A stretch of DNA of 64,000 nucleotides, taken from positions 303,194 through 367,193 of the forward strand of contig NZ_JAEUZA010000003.1 in assembly GCF_016798245.1 (NCBI RefSeq), given 5' to 3'. This DNA is from Alkalicoccobacillus gibsonii. Its GTDB lineage: Bacteria > Bacillota > Bacilli > Bacillales > Bacillaceae_D. A program made the position numbers and the translations under genes. A model generated the notes under the pieces. It was not told the origin of the DNA, made no database searches, and saw only the letters and a list, made by a program, of their open reading frames with translations. Below are positions 17,536 to 25,569 of the stretch, in pieces; the first letter of the stretch is position 1, and each line of letters begins with the position of its first letter.

Positions 17536-17750
17536 GGTTCTTGGTAATAGAGTGCAGGTTCTTGCTTGAGGTTGAGTTGTTCTTGGTATGGAAGGGTGGT
17601 TCTTGTTGATTGGTACATTGTTCTTGATACGTCATGCTCTTTTCATGTTAACAGCTGTTTAGTCTTACTAAGAGGTCAAGCTTTCATGGTTAAAATTCAT
17701 TTTTCCTTGCTAAGGGTTCTTCCTTCTTGTGAAGGGGCTCAGTTCCATTG
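17536..17750. repeat. Decaying array of about 20.7-bp units, core GGTTCTTG
   Basis: GTTCTTG occurs exactly at 17537, 17558, 17579, 17599 and 17620, a spacing of 21, 21, 20 and 21. The same phase continues with weakened copies near 17641 (TTTCATG), 17661 (AGTCTTA), 17682 (TTTCATG), 17703 (TTCCTTG), 17723 (CTTCTTG) and 17744. The sequence between cores is not conserved. The array fills the whole convergent gap between the hydrolase terminator and the DUF3891 gene. There is no credible reading frame. Confidence 0.85.
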
Positions 17751-18506
17751 TTAAACTGTTACAGGGACTAACGTAACGGTTTGCGTGTAGTGAGTTAGTG
17801 TGTCTAGTGGAATGTCTTGATCTGCTTGCTTCCAAGTATCGCTAGGTAATTCATGCACAGAAAACGTAAGAGTAAGGGATTCTTTAAAAGGAAAGGGCTC
17901 TAACATGATTTCGCTTTCATTTTTCCACTCAGCTTGTATGCCCTTTGGTGCAAAGGGAAATGATTGAGCGAACCCGTTTTTAAACCACGATACCTCATCA
18001 GACTTTCGGATGCCTGGAGGGTTCATACAGATGTAAAGTGAGAGGTCGTCACAGAATTGAAGTAGGGTAAAATCCTGTGAACGTTCGCTTGCACTAGGAC
18101 TTACTTCAAGTACATTTAGAATGGATTGCCGTCTGTTTTCTTCATGCGTCAAAAAATCTCTTACACCTGGCTCTGATGTAATCGATCCAGAAAAAAAGGA
18201 ACAATAGTGCTTACTGCATAGGAAGGCAGAATAAGGAGAATGAACCTCGACTTCATCAACACCTTTTGTATAAGCTGCAATCTTCCATTCAAGAGGGAAG
18301 GAAATAAAGTCATATGGCATCTGTTGATTTGTTGCTACTCGCACCTTCTCATCAAGCGGGATCCAGGCGCGATCATGCTCATAAATACCTGTAAGTACAG
18401 ACTCTGAAACAGGCTCGATCCAATGCTTAGCAATTTCCCCTGAGATATAGGCGTGGTCATGCTGACGAATACAGTGAAAGATCTGATCTTGCTTACGAAT
18501 AATCAT
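17751..18506 (-). CDS. DUF3891 family protein
   Basis: Cytoplasmic protein of 251 aa without signal peptide or membrane segment, fitting DUF3891. The N-terminus IIRKQDQIFHCIRQHDHAYISGEIAKHW and the GIYEHDRAWIPLDE motif place several His/Asp residues in an HD-like arrangement, which suggests metal binding; this is inference. The function is unknown. It stands alone: a terminator lies upstream after aroA, and the repeat array lies downstream. The start ATG at 18506 has AGGGAGGT a few bases upstream. Confidence 0.75.
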   Translation of the reverse strand: MIIRKQDQIFHCIRQHDHAYISGEIAKHWIEPVSESVLTGIYEHDRAWIPLDEKVRVATNQQMPYDFISFPLEWKIAAYTKGVDEVEVHSPYSAFLCSKHYCSFFSGSITSEPGVRDFLTHEENRRQSILNVLEVSPSASERSQDFTLLQFCDDLSLYICMNPPGIRKSDEVSWFKNGFAQSFPFAPKGIQAEWKNESEIMLEPFPFKESLTLTFSVHELPSDTWKQADQDIPLDTLTHYTQTVTLVPVTV

Positions 18507-18556
18507 CGAGTGTATACCTCCCTTACGATTGTTACTGTTTATTTTACCATTTAAAC

Positions 18557-18592
18557 GAAAAAAACGAAGCAGGCAAGCCTACTTCGCTTTTT
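18557..18592 (-). terminator. Intrinsic terminator after aroA
   Basis: On the minus strand GCGAAGTAGGC pairs with GCCTGCTTCG (18565-18586) and is followed by seven T. It starts 3 bases after the aroA stop. Confidence 0.88.
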
Positions 18593-18594
18593 GA

Positions 18595-19929
18595 TTAATC
18601 AAACTGAACAGACACACCTAGATCCTTTAACAGCTCAAAATACGTTGGGCATGTTTTCGAAACGCAGCCTGGATCATTAATTGTAATCCCTGGAACCTTT
18701 AATCCAATTAATGATAGGGACATGGCTACCCTGTGATCATCGTACGAATCAAGAACAGCAGCTTTTGGTGTTCCCGGGTAAATCGTAAGTCCATCATTAA
18801 ATTCTTCAACCTTTATGCCAAGCTTCGTTAACTCCGCACAAATAGCTGAGATTCGGTCTGACTCATGATGACGAATGTGCTCAACATCTCTTAACGTGAT
18901 TGGTCCTGTTGCAAATGGAGCAAGAGCAGCAATGGTTAACGTCTGATCAGACATTTCCTTCATGCTAATGTCCAAATCACCTTGAAGCTGGTCTGTTCCT
19001 TGTACTTCAATAAAGTCCTCACCACGCGTCACGGTACAACCCATTTTTTCATATAAATCAACCATAAAAATATCAGGCTGATTTGTATCCATTGTCAGGT
19101 TTGTTACTTTGATGCGGCTATTCGTTAAAGCGGCCAAAGCAAAAAAATAACTTGCTGTTGAAGCATCTGCTTCTAAATCAAGCGTTTGACCAACATATGC
19201 GGAAGGAGGAATGACCATCGTTGTTAACTCATCATTCGCTTCAACCTTTGCACCAAATCGTTCCATCAGATTAATGGTAATTTTCACATAGGCATGTTGA
19301 ACAATATGATCTGGTATTGTCACGGTTACTTCCTTCTCAGCATAAGGACTAGCAATGAGTAGACCGCTGATGAATTGGCTTGATTGCGCACCTGAAATCG
19401 TAACTGGCCCCCCCTTAAGGCCTTGACCTTTTACTTTTAGCGGGTAATAGCCCTCTGACTCAATCGATGCACCTAATGTACGAAGACCTTCAAGTAGCAG
19501 CTCTACTGGTCGTTGACTCATGCGCTCACTTGCTTCAACAAACCATTCCCCATTTTTAGCGGCAGCGAGTGTGCCCGGAAGGAATCTCGCGGTTGTTCCA
19601 GCTGCACCTATATATAAGTCAGCTTTTTTAACTGGCCAATCGCCTGCGCATCCTTCGATTTTAATGGTATCTCCATCAACTTTTGTTTGAATTCCTAGCT
19701 TATTTAACGTGTCGATGCACCAATAGGAATCATCACTACGTAGAATGCCTGAAAGTGTGGAAGGTCCCTCAGCCATCGCCGCGATAATGAGCGCTCGATT
19801 TGTGAAGCTTTTGCTTCCTGGAATGCGGATATCCTTATCAATTTTGTTCTCAAGTGGACTAATCGTTACAGTTTGAACACCATTTAATGATGACCAATCT
19901 GAACGAGCCCGAGAATCTGGAGTATGCAC
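18595..19929 (-). CDS. aroA: 3-phosphoshikimate 1-carboxyvinyltransferase (EPSP synthase)
   Basis: Joins shikimate 3-phosphate and phosphoenolpyruvate to EPSP in chorismate biosynthesis. Family signatures include PGSKSFTNRALIIAAMA (phosphate and substrate binding), AAGTTARFLPG, SERMSQRPVELL, SSQFISGLLIASPY, EADASTASYFFALAA and the C-terminal RHHESDRI and YDDHRVAMSLSLIGL. The start is GTG 19929 with AGGTGA about 6 nt upstream. At 444 aa it is slightly longer than usual because of a short nonconserved N-terminus. It stands alone rather than in a larger aro cluster. Confidence 0.93.
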   Translation of the reverse strand: MHTPDSRARSDWSSLNGVQTVTISPLENKIDKDIRIPGSKSFTNRALIIAAMAEGPSTLSGILRSDDSYWCIDTLNKLGIQTKVDGDTIKIEGCAGDWPVKKADLYIGAAGTTARFLPGTLAAAKNGEWFVEASERMSQRPVELLLEGLRTLGASIESEGYYPLKVKGQGLKGGPVTISGAQSSQFISGLLIASPYAEKEVTVTIPDHIVQHAYVKITINLMERFGAKVEANDELTTMVIPPSAYVGQTLDLEADASTASYFFALAALTNSRIKVTNLTMDTNQPDIFMVDLYEKMGCTVTRGEDFIEVQGTDQLQGDLDISMKEMSDQTLTIAALAPFATGPITLRDVEHIRHHESDRISAICAELTKLGIKVEEFNDGLTIYPGTPKAAVLDSYDDHRVAMSLSLIGLKVPGITINDPGCVSKTCPTYFELLKDLGVSVQFD

Positions 19930-20032
19930 AGAATCACCTCGGTTAACTTATTTTAACCCTACTATATCATGAAACGCGGAAGAATGATGACGTCCTCTAG
20001 CATTTCCTTTCATTTCATACGCTTCATTCAAT

Positions 20033-20077
20033 AAAAAGAGCATCGGATGATTCGTAGTTAAATCATCTAATGCTCTT
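20033..20077 (-). terminator. Intrinsic terminator after the MFS exporter
   Basis: On the minus strand AAGAGCATTAGATGATT pairs with AATCATCCGATGCTCTT (20037-20077; one mismatch) and is followed by TTTTT. Confidence 0.85.
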
Positions 20078-20086
20078 ACGTTTATG

Positions 20087-21598
20087 TTATTGGTTTGCAT
20101 TCTCTTTCATTTCTTTAGAGGTTAGTACTCGCTCGTTCCCCATAAAGGCAACCGTTATGGCAGCAATTGCAATTGGAATTAGAGCTAATGTAAAAACAAA
20201 GGTAACCGAATCAGACATCGCCTCGGTAAGTTGTGTTAATAGCTCAGGTTGAATACTCCCCCTTGTTTCCGGCTGGAAGATTTGTTGAATGTCTCCTGGC
20301 TCACTAACATTTCCTGACCCCAAACGAGACTCACCAATTCTAGATGTGAAAATGCTTGTTTGGATCGTTCCATAAATGGTGACGCCTACGGTCATCCCAA
20401 ACGAACGAAGAAAGGAGTTCGTTGAATTGGCAGACCCACGATGACGTGATGAGATTCCATTGATGGATGCGGCAGGTAGCAAGGAAAATGAAAAGCCAAC
20501 GCCAAATCCAACAAGTGCAATGTAAAAGCTTAAAGCAATTCTTGAAGTTTCAGTAGTCATCCCTGATAAGAGAAACATGCCCACAAAGAAAAATACCACA
20601 GACACGGCCATCAACCGTCTGAACGTAAATTTGGTCTGAAGCGTTCCACCGAACATACTTCCGGCTACCGACCCAAGCATCATTGGCATAAGGATGAACC
20701 CAGCACTTGTGGCTGATCCTCCATATACGGCTTGGACATAGATAGGTATAAACACTGCAAGGATGATGAAGGTGCCACCATATAGGAAAGCAAGAATCTG
20801 TGAGGTAGCAAACAATCTGTTTTTAAACATCCAAAACGAGATAATAGGCTCGGATGCTTTTCGTTCCGCAAAGAAAAAAGAAGTAAACATTACACCAAAA
20901 ACAATAAATAGGCTGATGATTGGTGCAGAGCTCCAAGCGAATGTTTTCCCACCGAGTTCTAGAGCGAACATTAAACAGACAATGGCAATCACGAGTGTAG
21001 AGGCACCAAGCCAGTCGATCTTTTGTTTAATCGTATTACGCTCTTCGTGATAGTGCTTAAGAATTAAGGCGAAGGAAACGGCACCAATCGGAATATTGAT
21101 GTAGAAAACCCAATGCCAGCTTAAGGCATCTGTGATAAAAGCACCTAACAAGGGTCCAAGAACACTGGATAAACCAAATACGGCACCGAACAATCCAGTC
21201 ATTTTTCCTCGTTTTTCAGGTGGAAACAGATCAAAGATAATGGTGAATGCAATTGGCATCAAAGCCCCACCACCTATTCCTTGAATGACTCGATAGGCAA
21301 TCAATTGTTCCATACTTGCGGCCGTTCCACAGAGAACCGAGCCAACTAGAAAAGCTAACAACCCAAAAAGAAAGAAGCGTTTACGACCATACATGTCAGA
21401 TAATTTACCATAGATCGGCATACCTGCCATCACGGCCACCATATACCCTGCAGTAACCCAGACAAACTTCTCGTAGCTCCCAAGGTCAGATACAATTGTA
21501 CCCATCGCTGTAGCTACAATCGTATTATCGATGGCAGCCATAAAAATACCAAGCAGTAGGCCAGCTACTACATATTTACTTTGCGAAGACTCGCTCAT
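20087..21598 (-). CDS. DHA2-family (EmrB/QacA type) multidrug MFS transporter
   Basis: Proton-driven exporter with about 14 membrane helices, 503 aa. Visible motifs are the helix-1 acidic AAIDNTIVATAMGTI (motif D1-like), the loop 2-3 motif GKLSDMYGRKRFF, RVIQGIGGGALMPIAF (motif B), and the motif C-like GAVFGLSSVLGPLLGAF. Substrate is unknown; relatives confer resistance to dyes, quaternary ammonium compounds or antibiotics. ATG 21598 is preceded by AGGAGAT. It is a single gene with no adjacent TetR or MarR regulator. Confidence 0.9.
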   Translation of the reverse strand: MSESSQSKYVVAGLLLGIFMAAIDNTIVATAMGTIVSDLGSYEKFVWVTAGYMVAVMAGMPIYGKLSDMYGRKRFFLFGLLAFLVGSVLCGTAASMEQLIAYRVIQGIGGGALMPIAFTIIFDLFPPEKRGKMTGLFGAVFGLSSVLGPLLGAFITDALSWHWVFYINIPIGAVSFALILKHYHEERNTIKQKIDWLGASTLVIAIVCLMFALELGGKTFAWSSAPIISLFIVFGVMFTSFFFAERKASEPIISFWMFKNRLFATSQILAFLYGGTFIILAVFIPIYVQAVYGGSATSAGFILMPMMLGSVAGSMFGGTLQTKFTFRRLMAVSVVFFFVGMFLLSGMTTETSRIALSFYIALVGFGVGFSFSLLPAASINGISSRHRGSANSTNSFLRSFGMTVGVTIYGTIQTSIFTSRIGESRLGSGNVSEPGDIQQIFQPETRGSIQPELLTQLTEAMSDSVTFVFTLALIPIAIAAITVAFMGNERVLTSKEMKENANQ

Positions 21599-21811
21599 AT
21601 TCTATCTCCTACTATACTGGTTTATTTCGTTATTTTACCATATAATTCACCGCCAATGAATCATAGATAAATTATGAGATCGATACCGAAGAACTAGGTC
21701 CATAGACGAATACGTTAATGTGGAAAGAGAAAGATTCAATCATTCTACTAAATAAATCCCCTGCATTTTCCCAATGTTCATGGAAGGGAATGTTTGCTAG
21801 GGTTGTACCAA

Positions 21812-21827
21812 GCCAGAACATTCTGGC
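21812..21827. promoter_or_regulatory. 16-bp dyad GCCAGAACATTCTGGC before aprE
   Basis: Seven-base perfect arms (GCCAGAA / TTCTGGC) around CA lie 9 bases before the AGGAGGG of aprE. It may be a regulator-binding site or a 5'-UTR stabilising hairpin, since aprE mRNAs in bacilli are known for stable leaders. The same sequence was not seen elsewhere in the window. Confidence 0.5.
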
Positions 21828-21848
21828 AAATCATCTAGGAGGGATTTC

Positions 21849-22964
21849 ATGCAGTTTCAAGCAGGCAAATGGACGGTAGGTCTAACATTAGTCGTAACAC
21901 TATCAGCAATACCGGCAATTGCTGGGGCAGAGGATGTGAAGGAAAGGTATCTTATTGGATTTAAAGAAGAAGCCGATGCAAATACATTTTCAACCCAAGC
22001 AGAAACATCTGAAAACCAAGTAGACGTAGAAATACTAAGAGAATACGAGAATTTACCCATAGTTAATGCGGAATTATCAGAAGAGGAAGCAGAAGCACTT
22101 GAAGCAGAAGCCTCTATTGAATATGTAGAAAAGGATGTAAAGATGAGCACCATGCAAGAGATCCCATACGGTATTCCGCAGGTTAACACGCCAGTCGTGC
22201 ATGAAGCAGGGAACGTTGGGTCAGGTGTCTCCGTAGCTGTCATTGATACAGGGATCGCACAACATGAGGACTTGAATATCGTAGGCGGAGAAAGCTTTGT
22301 TAGCTCAGAGCCGTCATACGAAGACTTAAATGGACATGGAACGCACGTAGCCGGAACGGTTGCAGCACTTGATAACTCAGTCGGAGTCTTGGGTGTAGCG
22401 CCAGAGGCTGACCTTTATGCAGTGAAGGTTCTCGATCAATTTGGGGATGGCTATACAAGCGACATTGCAGCAGGAATTGAATGGGCAGCCAATCAAGACA
22501 TTGATATTGCTAACCTTAGCTTAGGCGGTCCGATCGGTTCTCCGGTACTCGAACAAGCCGTTGACTACGCTGAAGAGCAAGGCACACTTCTCATTGCAGC
22601 AGCAGGAAATTCAGGCACCAGAGGAATTGGATTCCCGGCAGCTTATGATAATGTCGTATCTGTCGCAGCAGTGGATTCAGAAAATAACAAAGCCAACTTC
22701 TCAAGCTTTGGACCAGAAAACAACATTGCCGCACCTGGCGTTGACACCCTAAGCACGTATCCGGGAGGTCAATATGCAGAGCTAAGCGGAACCTCAATGG
22801 CCTCTCCACACGTAGCAGGAGTCGCTGCACTAGTACAAGCAGCAAACCCATCAGCTACAGCAACAGACATTCGCGACGCATTACAAACAACAGCTACACC
22901 ACTTGGCAACCAAGAGTACTTTGGTAGTGGGCTGGTGAATGCAGAGGCGGCCGTGGGGAGGTAA
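21849..22964 (+). CDS. aprE: Alkaline subtilisin, extracellular serine protease
   Basis: Secreted S8 protease of 371 aa. Signal peptide about 1-27 (ending IAGA), I9 propeptide about 30-100 (ERYLIGFKEE ... EYVEKDV), mature enzyme from about residue 102 with the subtilisin-type opening EIPYGIPQVNTP. Triad Asp 133 (VIDTGI), His 163 (NGHGTHVAGT), Ser 316 (SGTSMASPHVAG); oxyanion Asn 254. The mature length of about 269 and the acidic surface resemble high-alkaline subtilisins such as those of B. clausii, lentus and gibsonii. AGGAGGG precedes the ATG. It is convergent with the peptide-signalling cassette at 23007-24404, which may control it. Confidence 0.95.
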   Translation: MQFQAGKWTVGLTLVVTLSAIPAIAGAEDVKERYLIGFKEEADANTFSTQAETSENQVDVEILREYENLPIVNAELSEEEAEALEAEASIEYVEKDVKMSTMQEIPYGIPQVNTPVVHEAGNVGSGVSVAVIDTGIAQHEDLNIVGGESFVSSEPSYEDLNGHGTHVAGTVAALDNSVGVLGVAPEADLYAVKVLDQFGDGYTSDIAAGIEWAANQDIDIANLSLGGPIGSPVLEQAVDYAEEQGTLLIAAAGNSGTRGIGFPAAYDNVVSVAAVDSENNKANFSSFGPENNIAAPGVDTLSTYPGGQYAELSGTSMASPHVAGVAALVQAANPSATATDIRDALQTTATPLGNQEYFGSGLVNAEAAVGR

Positions 22965-22977
22965 GGGGTATGATATG

Positions 22978-23008
22978 AAAAAAACTCTCCGGGAAGGAGA
23001 GTTTTTTT
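22978..23008. terminator. Bidirectional terminator between aprE and the signalling peptide gene
   Basis: AAAACTCTCC and GGAGAGTTTT arms with a GGGAA loop, flanked by A-run and T-run, so it works for both convergent transcripts. On the minus strand it starts directly at the stop codon of the peptide gene. Confidence 0.93.
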
Positions 23009-23147
23009 AGCTTGGTGGTAGCATTACACTTGGGCTTCCCATTGTAACGAACTCAAAAGCAACAGAGGCTAGTTGTAATTCGTTAACGGTTGTAGCGACT
23101 ACCCCAGCAACAACAATAGATAAACTTAATTTTAACAATTTTTTCAA
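23007..23147 (-). CDS. Putative secreted signalling-peptide precursor (PapR/NprX/Phr-like), 46 aa
   Basis: A 47-codon gene starting at TTG 23147, 18 bases after the stop of the HTH-TPR regulator, with a strong AAGGAGGAG 6-8 nt upstream. The product opens with a signal-peptide-like MKKLLKLSLSIVVAGVVA and continues NELQLASVAFEFV to the C-terminus TMGSPSVMLPPS. A basic head, hydrophobic core and short polar tail, and a place immediately 3' of a regulator, are the form of RRNPP pheromone precursors. The ELQLAS..FEF stretch recalls the VQLASDLPFEY end of B. cereus-group PapR (from memory). The active peptide is probably a 5-10-mer released from the tail and re-imported by an Opp system, which is not in this window. 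It is too short for usual gene prediction and easy to miss. Confidence 0.8.
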   Translation of the reverse strand: MKKLLKLSLSIVVAGVVATTVNELQLASVAFEFVTMGSPSVMLPPS

Positions 23148-23165
23148 TGAAATCTCCTCCTTAAT

Positions 23166-24404
23166 TTAATAAAGACTATATAGTTTATAATAACGATGTG
23201 CCATTACTACATCATTTTTAGAATCGTACCATTTGGCTAAATCAAGTGTATAGTATCTAAAATATATTTCATCTTTTGATTTCTCAAGAAAAGGAATAAG
23301 TTCTTTCTCATAAAATGAATATATTTTGTCATGATCCTTTTCAAATTTAAGTATTTGTTCTTTAAGTAACAGTCGAGTTTTTTTGCTAATTTCTTCTTTG
23401 TTATAAAAACTTCTTAAACGATCAATGTAATGCTCTAGATCAGAACTGATATTTGCTTTTAGTAGAACTTTTACTAATTCAATAGTGGCAGTGATTTGAA
23501 CTTCACTTTCAGGTTCGAAATATTCAACACACGTTTTGAAATTCTTAACAGCCTTAGAGTATTCTTTTGTTTCACTTAGCAAAAGTGAGTAGTTAAACAA
23601 TGATTTAAAATATAAATCTTCTAGACTAAGTAATTTGGTATTCCTAAGTATAGCTCTATAATTGTTTTTTGCTTCTTCAAATAATTTAATACTCTCATAG
23701 TTAATTGCTTGAAGCATCTGTGTGTGTATAACTCTAATAAAGTTATCTTTCTCTTTATAGAAATAGAGAGCTTCTTGAGCGTATGGTATTGAGTTCTCGC
23801 TTTGGCCAAGTGCACTATAGCACAATGCAATCTGATATGAAATCTCTTTCATACTAATAGAAGAATTGCTAGAAAGATTCTTCGTCTTTAATCCCAAGTA
23901 ATAATCTAAGGCTTCACGGTACTTTCCTTTATGATACAGTGTGCTACCTGAGATGTATCTAAACAAAAGTTCTTCTATTGGAGAAAGATTTGTTCTATTC
24001 TTTTCAACAATCTGGAGATGATATTGGGCTGAATCGTTATCTAATTTAGAAAAAAAGTATCTACCCATATAAATATGGTACAAATGAACCAAATTTGTTT
24101 TACTATAATATTCTTCATCAAGCTCAAGTTCAACCTTCAACTTATCTGCCTTATCAAGTTCAAAATAAAACAATGAATCAATAAATTCTTCTAATCTTTC
24201 TTCTAGTACCCCGTACCTCTCCACTTCATCATTTATATCAAGACCTAAGCGCTCCATTAGCATAGCTGCGGTTTCTTTGTTGACACTGTAGGCGTTGTTC
24301 TCAATTTTGGATAGGTGAGGGATTGAGCAGATTCCGTCTGCTAATTCTGCTTGGGTAATTCCACTTTTTAACCGGTAGTATTTGATTATTGGTCCAAATT
24401 CCAT
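23166..24404 (-). CDS. Peptide-responsive HTH-TPR regulator (RRNPP family, PlcR/NprR-like)
   Basis: 412 aa, with an XRE-type HTH at about residues 5-60 (IIKYYRLKSGITQAELADGI, then CSIPHLSKIENN) and a long TPR-like helical domain (about 70-412) that would bind a short peptide. It has the same length as, and aligns at the HTH with, the regulator at 7243-8481 (YYR.K...TQ..L..GICS..H.S.IE). ATG 24404 is the natural start at MEFGPIIKYYR. The 46-aa precursor gene follows 18 bases after the stop, probably on the same transcript. Position opposite aprE suggests control of extracellular protease by cell density; this is inference from PlcR and NprR. Confidence 0.85.
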   Translation of the reverse strand: MEFGPIIKYYRLKSGITQAELADGICSIPHLSKIENNAYSVNKETAAMLMERLGLDINDEVERYGVLEERLEEFIDSLFYFELDKADKLKVELELDEEYYSKTNLVHLYHIYMGRYFFSKLDNDSAQYHLQIVEKNRTNLSPIEELLFRYISGSTLYHKGKYREALDYYLGLKTKNLSSNSSISMKEISYQIALCYSALGQSENSIPYAQEALYFYKEKDNFIRVIHTQMLQAINYESIKLFEEAKNNYRAILRNTKLLSLEDLYFKSLFNYSLLLSETKEYSKAVKNFKTCVEYFEPESEVQITATIELVKVLLKANISSDLEHYIDRLRSFYNKEEISKKTRLLLKEQILKFEKDHDKIYSFYEKELIPFLEKSKDEIYFRYYTLDLAKWYDSKNDVVMAHRYYKLYSLY

Positions 24405-24818
24405 GATTCACCAACCCATGTCTATAGTTTTCATTATAAAACAAATTCCGTTCAGATGGAGAGGAGATTGTTGTTTTTCTGTTGGGAAAAACAAGGTTAG
24501 CGACTAGGTCTAATCTCTTATGTAAGGCGATTGTAGCAAGCTATTCTGTTATGTTCAAGAAATATATTGGAATAATTAGGTGAAAACGGTCTAATGAATT
24601 GTCTTATTGGAAATATAAGAAAAGCTAGTGGGCATGTGGTTATTTGATAGGTCTAACCTCCTTATAAGTTAGGCATGCTGTTTTGGAATATGTTTTTAAA
24701 AGAGGTTGGGAAATATAATAAGGTCTTGCAAAAAGACTGTCTCTTCAAGCGAAATGATTGATCCATTTCGTTTTGATATAATAAGGAAACGAATCGTTTT
24801 GTTAAAGGAGGGACCAGT
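24405..24818. other. Divergent intergenic region, HTH-TPR regulator / cobB
   Basis: 414 bases without a convincing gene. For the regulator a TATAAT lies near 24436-24441 on the minus strand with a poor -35. GGTCTAA occurs three times (24507, 24588, 24650). On the cobB side there is a hairpin CGAAATG-N7-CATTTCG (24750-24770), then TATAAT (24777-24782), then a 13-bp dyad AAACGA-a-TCGTTT (24787-24799) just before the ribosome site; either dyad could be an operator for cobB. Confidence 0.5.
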
Positions 24819-25559
24819 ATGTCAGACGTGGCGCAATTAGCTAAGCTAATCAAACAAGCATCTGCCATCACCGTTTTGACTGGAGCTGGTGTATCAACTG
24901 CCAGTGGGATTCCTGACTTCCGGTCTTCAAGTGGAATGTGGACAGAGGATCTTTCAAGAGAATACTATATGTCCACCCGATATTTTTCAAGAGATCCTAT
25001 CGATTTCTGGAGAAGATATAAGGATATTTTTCACATAAAACTCATGCAAAACTACAAGCCTAATCTGGTTCATACGTTTATAAAAGATCTGGAGAAAGAC
25101 AAACGAGTATATGTAGTGACTCAAAATGTGGACGGGCTACATCAAGCTGCAGGGAGCTCTTCTGTCATTGAGTACCACGGGTCATTACACACAGCCACTT
25201 GTCCAGTTTGTGGAACAAAGATGTCGAGTGCAGAAATCCTTGAAGAAGAAACCCCGCGTTGTCACAACGAAAGCTGTCAGACAATCGTCCGACCAGATAT
25301 CGTTCTTTTTGGTGATCCCATTTCAAAGCATAGTGAGGCAGAGCATGTGATTGATTCTAGTGATTTAGTCCTGACGCTTGGTACATCTCTTCAGGTAAGT
25401 CCGTTTAACATGTTACCTGAATATGCCGCGTATGAACGTGGATTGCCAACTGCTCTTCTAAATGGAGAGCCAACGATGATGGATTCTTTGTTTTCTTTAC
25501 AACTACGTGGAGATTTAAGTGAGACTGTTCTTTCATTAAAAAAAGAGCTTTCAGAATGA
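24819..25559 (+). CDS. cobB: NAD-dependent protein deacylase, sirtuin
   Basis: Sir2-family lysine deacetylase, 246 aa, cytoplasmic. NAD-binding TGAGVSTASGIPDFRS, TQNVDGLHQAAG, the catalytic His about 120 (EYHGSLH), and a zinc site formed by CPVC (Cys 128, 131) and the pair Cys 148 and Cys 153. Adenine-side GTSLQVSP and LNGEP are also present. It corresponds to the Sir2 homologue called SrtN in B. subtilis. AAAGGAGGG precedes the ATG. It is convergent with cwlK, and their 3' ends share a terminator. Confidence 0.93.
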   Translation: MSDVAQLAKLIKQASAITVLTGAGVSTASGIPDFRSSSGMWTEDLSREYYMSTRYFSRDPIDFWRRYKDIFHIKLMQNYKPNLVHTFIKDLEKDKRVYVVTQNVDGLHQAAGSSSVIEYHGSLHTATCPVCGTKMSSAEILEEETPRCHNESCQTIVRPDIVLFGDPISKHSEAEHVIDSSDLVLTLGTSLQVSPFNMLPEYAAYERGLPTALLNGEPTMMDSLFSLQLRGDLSETVLSLKKELSE

Positions 25560-25569
25560 AGAAAGCTCT
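25536..25569 (-). terminator. Intrinsic terminator of cwlK lying within the cobB 3' end
   Basis: On the minus strand AGAGCTTTC (25569-25561) pairs with GAAAGCTCT (25552-25544), followed by seven T. It overlaps the last codons of cobB and leaves only 10 bases between the two stop codons. Confidence 0.88.

Noticed and set aside
17536-17750. CRISPR array (also considered for 55162-55313 and 60222-60396)
   Set aside because: The conserved core is only 6-8 bases, pitch is 20-21 bases, spacers are either variable without unit boundaries or themselves repeated, and there are no cas genes.
18595-19929. Class II (glyphosate-tolerant) EPSP synthase
   Set aside because: The readable motifs do not allow assignment to that class with confidence; annotated simply as AroA.
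24662-24871. 69-codon minus-strand reading frame ending before an AAGGAGG sequence
   Set aside because: It overlaps the start of cobB, has no ribosome site, and the AAGGAGG after it is not followed by a start codon at usable distance.
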